Below are positions 7,724 to 13,810 of a stretch of 34,624 bases of DNA, piece after piece; positions within the stretch are counted from its first letter, which is position 1, and the number at the start of each line of letters is the position of its first letter. The stretch spans positions 1 to 34,624 of the forward strand of contig CANPBT010000016.1 in NCBI GenBank assembly GCA_947572415.1, given 5' to 3'. Made by a program: the position numbers and the translations under genes. The DNA is from an uncultured Clostridia bacterium. Lineage in GTDB: Bacteria; Bacillota; Clostridia; Christensenellales; Borkfalkiaceae. A model generated the notes under the pieces. It was not told the DNA's origin. It worked only from the letters and a program-made list of their open reading frames with translations, and searched no databases.

Positions 7724-8938
7724 CTAATATTTCAGTTTTTGCCCTTCTTTTAAAAGAAACTCATCGGATAAATCCGTATAAGTATTCCCGAGCGCGCCGA
7801 GCGAATGTCCTACAAATTCGTTCCTTGCAACGTCCGCAACACCGCATTCCTGACATCTCGTATAGAAAGTCGTCCTTAAATCGTAAAGCCTGTTCTTCGG
7901 TAAAATCTTATGAAACTTTTCTCTTATTCTGTTTTGTACGTAGAAATGAAATTCAGTTACTCCGTTTAAGTACGGCTTTAACATCGGCGTTATTGGAATT
8001 TTCTTGTACTCCACTTTACCGTTTTTGCGCTTGCTATTAATAGCTACTATGAAATCACCGTCGATTTTTGCACTATAATATTCATTAGGGCGCATTCCCG
8101 TATATAAACCAACTGCAAACATAAGTTGATAAGGCGTTCCCGCTGTTTCGGAAAGCAACAGTTTTTCCTGTTCCTTTGTTAAAGCAGCACCGTGCTTTCT
8201 TTCGTATACCTGATGAAATACCAAGTCCATGGGGTTTGAAGAAACTATTCCGTGTCTTATAGCCATTTTAAAAATGTTGTTCAATAGACAGAATATTTCA
8301 GACGCAGTTTTATTCTTATCTTCTGCGTTAAGCCTGTCTATAAGATTCTGGCACATAAAAGTTGTAATACTTTTTAATTGTCTGCTTTCAAACTCCGGTT
8401 TTAAGTGTAAATTATACCTACCGAGAGTTATCTTGTATGTACTTGCTACTACCTTACGCTTATAGTAAGTTTCAAAGAAATATGTTGCAAATTCGTGAAA
8501 GGTTGTAGGCACTGTTATTACAGAGCTTTTCTTTCCTGCTTTCTCTACTTCATTTAATTTTGCTATAAACTTATCCTTTGCTTTTTGTATCTCATTAGCA
8601 GACACACAAACATTGTAGCCGTTTCTTCTATATCTTATTTCATAATTCCAAGTGTTCTTGCCGCTCTTTCTTTTACGGATACGGGCTGTACAGCCCTGTG
8701 TTCTGAATTCCTTTCTGAATGTTTTGGGCATAATTGAAATCTCCTTTTCTGAAAACTTCAAAGCCTTTTCATTAGTTAATTGTTCTTCACTTTCTTCACT
8801 TACCGAAGTGAGCGACTTTATTTTATCCAACGTTATACTGTCCGCCGCAGCTTTCAATATTGTCCTTGCCAATTCGTCGTTGCCTTCGGGTAGTGTTTTT
8901 AAAGTCCTTAAAATGTTATCTAATTCTTGATTTGTCAA
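7724..8938 (-). CDS. int: Tyrosine-type site-specific integrase
   Basis: Recombinase expected to insert and excise the element at tRNA-Pro. In the 404-residue frame an arm-DNA-binding-like segment (about 80-135, RIRKRKSGKNTWNYEIRYRR) and a SAM-like core-binding domain (about 143-245) precede the catalytic domain. Arg283 is in LYTGMRPNE, Arg355 in YDLRTTF (Tyr replaces the usual His of HxxR), His378 in GHSLG and the Tyr387 nucleophile in NTYTD. The frame opens at a TTG (8938) with only AAGGA close upstream. An internal ATG at 8731 (MPKTFRKEF) has a much better AAGGAG, ten bases away, and would give 335 residues. Both forms could be made. Confidence 0.93.
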   Translation of the reverse strand: MTNQELDNILRTLKTLPEGNDELARTILKAAADSITLDKIKSLTSVSEESEEQLTNEKALKFSEKEISIMPKTFRKEFRTQGCTARIRKRKSGKNTWNYEIRYRRNGYNVCVSANEIQKAKDKFIAKLNEVEKAGKKSSVITVPTTFHEFATYFFETYYKRKVVASTYKITLGRYNLHLKPEFESRQLKSITTFMCQNLIDRLNAEDKNKTASEIFCLLNNIFKMAIRHGIVSSNPMDLVFHQVYERKHGAALTKEQEKLLLSETAGTPYQLMFAVGLYTGMRPNEYYSAKIDGDFIVAINSKRKNGKVEYKKIPITPMLKPYLNGVTEFHFYVQNRIREKFHKILPKNRLYDLRTTFYTRCQECGVADVARNEFVGHSLGALGNTYTDLSDEFLLKEGQKLKY

Positions 8939-8960
8939 GTATCCTTATTCAGACAAGCTT

Positions 8961-9002
8961 TTATCTGTCCTTATAGCTTTGAATACTATGTTCTCTTTCC
9001 AT
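8961..9002 (-). CDS. 13-codon leader ORF upstream of int
   Basis: ATG at 9002 is preceded by AAAGGAGG, the strongest ribosome-binding site near the integrase, and encodes MEREHSIQSYKDR followed by TAA. The ORF is too short for a structural protein. Its stop is 22 bp before the integrase TTG and in another frame, so it may be a leader that controls int translation by coupling, or the relic of a longer gene. No peptide family is recognised. Confidence 0.4.
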   Translation of the reverse strand: MEREHSIQSYKDR

Positions 9003-9028
9003 CGCGTTTCCTCCTTTTGCGATAAAAT

Positions 9029-9235
9029 TTATGTTTTCTTATATTGTTCTTTAAGCGCTTCCCATCCTGCATAGATGAGTTGCACCTTGGTTATGTGATT
9101 TTCTTTGAGAAACTTGTTCAACTCCTCAAAGTCCTCACGGTTCATAGAAGTTCCCCACACGGCGTGTGCCGCCTTGCGTTCGTCTTTGTGTTTGCCCTCG
9201 TATCTCTTGTCAATTTCCGATTTAGGCGTTCTCAT
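9029..9235 (-). CDS. Small ribbon-helix-helix-like DNA-binding protein
   Basis: 68 residues from the ATG at 9235, which has GGGAG eight bases upstream; a GTG start at 9250 would overlap that site. After a charged N-terminus the pattern AVWGTSMN (strand), REDFEELNKFLKENH (helix), ITK (turn), VQLIYAGWEALKEQYKK (helix) fits the MetJ/Arc ribbon-helix-helix fold. Such proteins in mobile elements act as relaxosome accessories or autoregulators. It is first in a unit with the leader ORF and int, and its promoter is flanked by 13-bp repeats that could be its own operators. An excisionase role is an alternative. Confidence 0.72.
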   Translation of the reverse strand: MRTPKSEIDKRYEGKHKDERKAAHAVWGTSMNREDFEELNKFLKENHITKVQLIYAGWEALKEQYKKT

Positions 9236-9260
9236 ACTGCTTACTCCCACATATATAATG

Positions 9261-9324
9261 TTAATACGATTATACTCGGTCGGCGATAAAAGTCAAGTGT
9301 TTTAATAAATATTAATACGATTAT
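9261..9324 (-). promoter_or_regulatory. Promoter with paired 13-bp operator-like repeats
   Basis: Minus strand TTGACT (9291-9296), 16 bp, TATAAT (9269-9274). The 13-mer TTAATACGATTAT occurs exactly at 9261-9273, overlapping the -10, and at 9312-9324, upstream of the -35. Each copy is itself almost palindromic (TTAAT-ACG-ATTAt). This is a likely operator pair for the adjacent RHH protein and would set expression of the RHH-int unit. Confidence 0.7.
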
Positions 9325-9326
9325 TT

Positions 9327-10664
9327 CTATTTGCCCCAATCCCACTTGGAACTTTTAGGTTTTATTTGTTCCTGTGGACGATTTTCTTTTTCGTATTCTT
9401 CTTGTATTTCCTCCTCTATTTCTTTTAGACGGTTACGGTAGTTTTGCGTTTCGGGCGAAAATAATTCTGCTACCGATGAAAACAGTCCATCCATAATACC
9501 GCGCACTTTTATTGATGAAATTGCGAGCCTGCGTTTAAGGTATTTATCGTTTGTCTTATATTTTCTGCGTGGATTTCTCTTATACGTTTCATTCTGTATC
9601 TCACGCACCTTTTTGAGAACGATATTGCCCAATCGCCTGCGGTAGTCCCACTCCAACTTTTCTATGGTGTGGATTGTCTTAATTCCTTGCACATCTGTAA
9701 AGTTTGGAATATTCTCCGTGTACCACCTTTCCTTTCCCAAACGGTCTTTATAGTAGTTGCCCATTATGCCTTTTAACTTCCGTTCCTTATCCCGAAGTTC
9801 TTTCCTAAAAGCGTGGTCTGCTTCACTTGTTCTTTCGTCCATATCAATGAGCCATTCTGCCACAAGGTCTATCTTTGCATGATACGGTTTCATTTCTTTA
9901 CTTCCGTACCATAACGGTTTATCTTGGGGTAGTTCGTCTGCAAGTTCCTTTAACCACTTACGCACTAAATCGTTGATATGTGCAAGGTCGTACTCGTTGC
10001 TTGTTCTGGTGAGTTCCTCTACAACTTTCTGTCTTTTCTTTGCGAGGTCGTCATCAATGGTATATGCGTTCAAGCGTTCAGTCATTTTATCTATAACGTT
10101 GAGAGGTATCTTGCCTTTCTTGCGATAGATATATCCCGCCGCACGTTGGTTTTTTACATTCGGCTCTTTCTCCCAAAAGACGTAATGAATATGCAAGTGT
10201 TCTGGTCTGTCTAAATGTAATGCACACATCAAGTCCATATTGGTGGAATTGAACCCCGCGTCCTTGAAAAATTGTCCGAAGGTCTGCTTTATGAGCGCGA
10301 TACACTTTTCTGGGTCATCTATCTTATCTGAGTTTTCTTTATTGAACGATATAAAACCGTGCCATAAATTCTTCTCGCCCGTCTGTGCTCTCCGTTTCAT
10401 TTCCTTAACTTGTTCTTTCGTTAGCATTCCGTATTGGTTGAATACGCCAGTACTCTTTTGCAAGTATTCCAGCATTGTAAACTTCTTTGCTTCTTCACTG
10501 TATATCTTGCCTTCCGTGGTTATGTACTTATAAATATTATCCTCGCCCGACATATCGAAGAAAGCGCGTTCCTTTGCGTGGTTAGATATTTCTTCCGCCG
10601 TTGCGTTTTTCTTTAAGCGATACTGCGTATATCCTATATCAAATATTACCGGTTGTGTTCCTAT
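9327..10664 (-). CDS. mobL: MobL-like relaxase (mobilization protein), non-ATG start
   Basis: Relaxase expected to nick the element at oriT and lead the strand into a recipient. The metal-binding histidine cluster is LHLDRPEHLHIHYVFWEKEP, the hallmark of the Firmicutes MobL/MobP-type relaxases (His113, 119, 121 and 123 counted from the first ATG). Conserved YKYITTEG and LWHGFISFN precede it, and a charged helical C-terminus follows. The first ATG (10553) has no ribosome-binding site and begins mid-domain. The frame continues upstream with typical relaxase sequence (PVIFDIGYTQYRLKK) as far as an ATA at 10664, seven bases after GGAGG. I therefore place the start there (445 residues), or suspect a frameshift from the upstream small ORF. 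No canonical start codon exists in the extension. Confidence 0.85.
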   Translation of the reverse strand: MGTQPVIFDIGYTQYRLKKNATAEEISNHAKERAFFDMSGEDNIYKYITTEGKIYSEEAKKFTMLEYLQKSTGVFNQYGMLTKEQVKEMKRRAQTGEKNLWHGFISFNKENSDKIDDPEKCIALIKQTFGQFFKDAGFNSTNMDLMCALHLDRPEHLHIHYVFWEKEPNVKNQRAAGYIYRKKGKIPLNVIDKMTERLNAYTIDDDLAKKRQKVVEELTRTSNEYDLAHINDLVRKWLKELADELPQDKPLWYGSKEMKPYHAKIDLVAEWLIDMDERTSEADHAFRKELRDKERKLKGIMGNYYKDRLGKERWYTENIPNFTDVQGIKTIHTIEKLEWDYRRRLGNIVLKKVREIQNETYKRNPRRKYKTNDKYLKRRLAISSIKVRGIMDGLFSSVAELFSPETQNYRNRLKEIEEEIQEEYEKENRPQEQIKPKSSKWDWGK

Positions 10665-10794
10665 TTTTTATCCTCCACTTGTTTATTTGTTCTTGTGATT
10701 TTGCCGTCGCAGACTGCAAAATCTTAGCCTGCTTCCGTTTTTCGCATTTTAGGTTACATTTTGCTTCCCGTTTGGTTGTAGTTTTGCTTACCAA
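10639..10794 (-). CDS. Possible 51-aa basic ORF overlapping the relaxase start
   Basis: TTG at 10794, with AGGTGG just before it, opens a frame immediately after the upstream gene's stop. It encodes a Lys/Gln-rich peptide (MVSKTTTKREAKCN...) ending at TGA 10639-10641, inside the relaxase N-terminal region. The relaxase frame is +1 relative to it across an A6 run at about 10665-10670. It could be a genuine small protein, a coupling ORF, or the true N-terminus joined by slippage. No family is recognised. Confidence 0.3.
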   Translation of the reverse strand: MVSKTTTKREAKCNLKCEKRKQAKILQSATAKSQEQINKWRIKNRNTTGNI

Positions 10795-11501
10795 CTTCCA
10801 CCTATTATTTCTTTATTATGCGTTAAAATCTGATACAGGCTTTTACTATCTTTGTACGCAGAGTTAGGTAGTTCATAATCTAACATAGTCCAATCTATTC
10901 CTTCGGTTAAGTGCATACTTGATTTATAAATATCGTTCTTTACTTGCGGATTGTTTTTAAGAAAACCATCCATACCGATTGACGATAAGCCTTCAGGTTG
11001 AATTGCATTTACTTGCTCGGTTGTTACAGGTATTCGCTCTGCTTTACCGCCTTTCTTTCCGATACTACTACGTATTTTTGAAAGCTCTAACTTACGCTTT
11101 GCAAGTGTGTAATACAAATCTACAGGTGAAGATAACTTACTCGGTTCTACGTTATTAAGCGCATAGTTATATATCGCTTTTATATACTGACCTGCTTGCT
11201 TATCTTCCATTAGTTCCACCGCTTCATAGAAATTGCGGTAGAAATTAAAGTGTTTCATTTGCCTAATTGCTCGTACAGTTTTGCCGTTCAACTGAGCGTG
11301 CTTGTCCACGTCTAAGTAGTCTATTATGTTTCCCCATAAAAAGATAAGCTTTTTATCCGTTAGTTCTTTCTGTTCTCCGTCCTCGAACATATACTCGCAA
11401 ATACGTCGCAGTAACTTTCCGCGTTCTTCATCGTTCAATACGTCCATTAGCTCAGCGTACAAATCATAAAATGTAAATTGTTTTAATAGTGTTTTTTCCA
11501 T
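10788..11501 (-). CDS. DUF6291-like protein, two tandem domains
   Basis: I recognise the repeated pattern FxFYxxxxEhhxxhxxxxxxxhhxxIxxYxh, found once as QFTFYDLYAELMDVL and again as HFNFYRNFYEAVELM, each about 60 residues. This matches DUF6291, small helical domains common in Firmicutes phages and integrative elements and often placed near replication genes; the function is unknown. A KKGGKAER linker and a shorter tail follow. The ATG at 11501 (237 residues) has GGAGG four bases upstream. An in-frame GTG at 11567, with GAGGTGAT ten bases upstream, would add 22 residues. It precedes the relaxase and probably shares its transcript. Confidence 0.75.
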   Translation of the reverse strand: MEKTLLKQFTFYDLYAELMDVLNDEERGKLLRRICEYMFEDGEQKELTDKKLIFLWGNIIDYLDVDKHAQLNGKTVRAIRQMKHFNFYRNFYEAVELMEDKQAGQYIKAIYNYALNNVEPSKLSSPVDLYYTLAKRKLELSKIRSSIGKKGGKAERIPVTTEQVNAIQPEGLSSIGMDGFLKNNPQVKNDIYKSSMHLTEGIDWTMLDYELPNSAYKDSKSLYQILTHNKEIIGGSW

Positions 11502-11621
11502 TATTCCTCCATCATTTTGTATTTGTTGCAACCGTTTAACGACTGCTTGCAAGTCACTGATTAGCACATAAGCATCACCTCACTTTTCAATTTTTTGGTA
11601 AACTCCCCATACTAACATAGT

Positions 11622-11635
11622 AACAAAATATTGTT
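11622..11635. promoter_or_regulatory. Inverted repeat upstream of the DUF6291-relaxase unit
   Basis: AACAA-AATA-TTGTT is a perfect 5-bp-arm dyad, 55 bp before the GTG. It overlaps the -35 of a rightward promoter, so it could be an operator. Confidence 0.35.
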
Positions 11636-11750
11636 GACGTGTACTGTCATATATACTTTAATTTTGTCTACTTTTGCCGAAAATTTCTTGTATGAAAAAT
11701 TGTCCCTACATATGGTAGCCAAGTTAAAAGGCTAAAACTTTACCTTTTTT
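11634..11750 (+). ncRNA. Candidate small RNA transcribed opposite to the element genes
   Basis: A plus-strand promoter, TTGACG (11634-11639), 17 bp, TTTAAT (11657-11662), is followed about 80 bp later by a hairpin and T6. GGTA (11714-11717) pairs with TACC (11741-11744), and inside are two alternative stems: TAGCC/GGCTA (11716-11720/11730-11734) or AAGTT/AACTT (11721-11725/11736-11740). The T-run is at 11745-11750. No ORF lies in it. A regulatory RNA or an oriT-associated structure is possible. Read on the minus strand the same region contains no good terminator. Confidence 0.35.
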
Positions 11751-11786
11751 AAAATCTTTCACCAAACTTTCATTTTAGTAAACAGA

Positions 11787-11815
11787 AAAGGAAGTCCAAT
11801 GGCTGAACTTCCTTT
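11787..11815 (-). terminator. Probable terminator of the cargo operon
   Basis: AAAGGAAGT (11787-11795) and ACTTCCTTT (11807-11815) form a perfect 9-bp stem. Read on the minus strand it runs into TTTTCTGTTT. It lies 77 bp after the protease stop codon. Confidence 0.65.
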
Positions 11816-11844
11816 AAAGTTTTATTAGGTTCTTTGCGCTATAA

Positions 11845-11876
11845 CTTTAAATACACACGTGAGTGTACGTTTAAAG
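11845..11876. repeat. Long inverted repeat 3' of the cargo operon
   Basis: CTTTAAA-TACAC and GTGTA-CG-TTTAAAG form arms of 12 bp with a two-base bulge around ACGTGA. It is 16 bp from the protease stop codon and has no T-tract, so it is an mRNA 3' structure or a protein-binding dyad rather than a classical terminator. Confidence 0.55.
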
Positions 11877-11891
11877 CGTAACGTAAAATGT

Positions 11892-12680
11892 TTAAATCAA
11901 ATTAATTTTAATATCTTTCTCGACTTCGGCAATCTGAATAAATTTTTTCAATGTATCAAGCGGAATTGCATACTTCATCCCTTCTGCTTCTTCCCTTGCG
12001 CCTACAGTAACGCCACATACTTCGCCCTTGTCGTTAAACACCGGACCACCCGAACAACCGTGTGCAACAAGTGCATTGAATAAAAATGCCGGATGCCCCT
12101 GAAAATCTCTATTAATATCACCAATAATGCCGTTAACAATATTCAATCCCTGACCAATACTGTTACCGATTGCAACAACAGTTTCTCCAATTTCGGGCAA
12201 TTTTGTTGCAAGTTTCAATGGCGTAGCCGAAGTTGTATTTTCCTTTAATAACGCTAAGTCATTTTTCGGATCTATGTATACAACGTTTAATTTCTCATAA
12301 TCAGTTGAACTATCCGAACAAGAACAAATTTCTTTACAAAGAGCAAGTTTTTTGTTTGAATTGCGAATAACTACCACGTGGCAGTTGGTAATTATGTATC
12401 CATCTTTTGAAATATAAAATCCAGTCCCGTTAGACTCTACATCATCATGTGTACATTTCAACTCAAAAATACTGCCAATAGTGTTTTTATATATCTCCGC
12501 AGGCGTAAACCCATCTTTCTTTACAGGTTTTTCTACAATAACTTTTTCTATAATCTTTTCTACGGGAGGCTTATCTACAAATTCAAACACTTCGTCACAA
12601 GAATTGCAACGATATTGCTTTAAAAACCTATCAATCGGCTCTATTGCCGAACTGCCGCAAATCGGACATACTCCTTTCAT
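11892..12680 (-). CDS. Zinc-ribbon trypsin-like (HtrA-type) serine protease
   Basis: 262 residues. A CxxC...CxxC zinc ribbon (Cys5, Cys8, Cys25, Cys28) is joined by a charged linker to an S1C/trypsin-like domain. The triad is complete: His101 in ITNCHVV, Asp141 in DPKNDLALLK and Ser210 in AHGCSGGPV. GTGFYISKDGYIITNCH is the classic first-barrel signature. There is no signal peptide and no PDZ domain, so it should act in the cytoplasm, unlike DegP/HtrA. It is last in the operon, eight bases after the AAA stop, with GAGGTGA as ribosome-binding site. In conflict systems such proteases act as effectors or activate partners by cleavage; that role is inferred here. Confidence 0.9.
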   Translation of the reverse strand: MKGVCPICGSSAIEPIDRFLKQYRCNSCDEVFEFVDKPPVEKIIEKVIVEKPVKKDGFTPAEIYKNTIGSIFELKCTHDDVESNGTGFYISKDGYIITNCHVVVIRNSNKKLALCKEICSCSDSSTDYEKLNVVYIDPKNDLALLKENTTSATPLKLATKLPEIGETVVAIGNSIGQGLNIVNGIIGDINRDFQGHPAFLFNALVAHGCSGGPVFNDKGEVCGVTVGAREEAEGMKYAIPLDTLKKFIQIAEVEKDIKINLI

Positions 12681-12688
12681 AATTCACC

Positions 12689-13810
12689 TCAATCAATTGT
12701 ACCCATCTGACGAAACTTTTCAAAGTTATTAATGTCTGATTGTGTTATCACGTTGCGAGAACCAGTCAATACGACATTGCAGTCATTTAGAGTAATGTTT
12801 TGCGGAACACCGGCTTTTGAAGCACGCATATAAGCTCTGCCCTTTATTTTATTACAAATCGCAGTTATATCACCGCCGCCGAAGCCTTCCAACGCTTGCG
12901 CAAGTTTTGAAAGTTCAACTTCTTCGTCTATGGGTAAACCTTTAAGAACTTTATTTACAAGAAATTCACGTGCCTCTTGGTCAGAAACACCCACATAAAT
13001 ATGAGTATCAAATCTGCCACCTCGAAGCATAGCTGAATCAAGTGCCCACGGACGGTTAGTGGCCGCTATTAAAAGCAACATTTTATTCGTTTCGCTCTTT
13101 TTAAATCCATCAACTTTGGTTAAAAACGTTGCAACAAAACGAGCCATTTCACCGTCCGCCCCATCCGCACCGTCACCACGCTTGCAGGCAACAGAATCGA
13201 ACTCGTCAAAAAATATTATAGCTCGTTCATTTTTTAATGCCGTTTCAAAAACCTCGTCCAGTTTTTTAGAGCTTTCACCCATCCACTTGGAAATTAAATC
13301 CTGACAGTTCACGACAAAGAACGCCGCGTCCACTTCTCCTGCAATTGCACGCGCTATGTACGTTTTGCCTGTACCGGGAGGGCCGTATAAAAGAATTTTT
13401 GCGCCCGGTTCTATGTGATAAAGCTCGGCAAGTTCTGGATTTTTCAAAGGCTCTAAAACCTTAAAACGTATTTCGTCCTTCACGTCTTCAAGTCCCGCCA
13501 CGTCTGCAAATGTAATATCGCTCTTTTTCTCCGGTTTGATTTCTGTTTTCTTTTCTTCCGAAGGCGCAGAAAGCACTTCCTTAGGCGGATTTTTAACGCA
13601 CTTGTTTTTTACAAATTCCAAAATTTTAACCGCTGTTTTATGATATTCCATACGCACGTCGTATGAAGTTGCACTAACGGAAATCTCGTTTGCAAGCGCA
13701 GCCGCTTTTAAAAAAATGTCTCTTGCAGACAAAATGTCACCGCTGTTATATAAATCTTTTCCTTGCTGATAGAAGCTGTTAAACGCTTCAATTTTCGGTT
13801 GATTGTTCAT
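12689..13810 (-). CDS. Vps4-like AAA ATPase with MIT-like N-terminus
   Basis: 373 residues. Residues about 5-70 are a helical unit (FNSFYQQGKDLYNSGDILSA...) that resembles the MIT domain, the module Vps4 uses to grip ESCRT-III tails. After a Lys/Glu/Pro linker comes one AAA domain: ITFADVAGLEDVKDEI, Walker A GPPGTGKT (143-150), pore loop SKWMGES (174-180), Walker B IIFFDEFD (198-205), sensor-1 Asn252 in AATNRP, arginine fingers Arg263/Arg266 in LRGGRFD, and sensor-2 region GFGGGDI. The C-terminal helix QSDINNFEKFRQMG recalls the Vps4/katanin end helix. The start codon lies 23 bp inside the upstream TIR gene with GAGGAT upstream, so translation is coupled. FtsH or p97-type AAA is the alternative, but there is no protease domain, membrane segment or second AAA domain. 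Confidence 0.88.
   Translation of the reverse strand: MNNQPKIEAFNSFYQQGKDLYNSGDILSARDIFLKAAALANEISVSATSYDVRMEYHKTAVKILEFVKNKCVKNPPKEVLSAPSEEKKTEIKPEKKSDITFADVAGLEDVKDEIRFKVLEPLKNPELAELYHIEPGAKILLYGPPGTGKTYIARAIAGEVDAAFFVVNCQDLISKWMGESSKKLDEVFETALKNERAIIFFDEFDSVACKRGDGADGADGEMARFVATFLTKVDGFKKSETNKMLLLIAATNRPWALDSAMLRGGRFDTHIYVGVSDQEAREFLVNKVLKGLPIDEEVELSKLAQALEGFGGGDITAICNKIKGRAYMRASKAGVPQNITLNDCNVVLTGSRNVITQSDINNFEKFRQMGTID

Larger units (their letters stand above)
11568..11891. other. Gene-free gap between transfer module and cargo operon
   Basis: No credible ORF. It holds the dyad at 11622-11635, the candidate rightward transcript (11634-11750), a terminator-like hairpin (11787-11815) and a long inverted repeat (11845-11876). 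Being intergenic, structured and next to the relaxase unit, it is also the best place in the element for an oriT, though no known nic sequence was recognised. Confidence 0.5.

Noticed and set aside
7660-8040. 126-codon plus-strand frame over the integrase end
   Set aside because: Antisense to the conserved catalytic domain of the integrase and over the arm sites; no coding evidence.
11568-11891. A recognisable oriT nic site
   Set aside because: The gap is a reasonable location, but none of the known nic consensus sequences could be identified by eye.
12689-13810. FtsH or proteasomal ATPase identity for the AAA protein
   Set aside because: No transmembrane segment, no zinc protease domain and no HbYX tail; the pore-loop SKWMGES and N-terminal helical unit fit a Vps4-type enzyme better.
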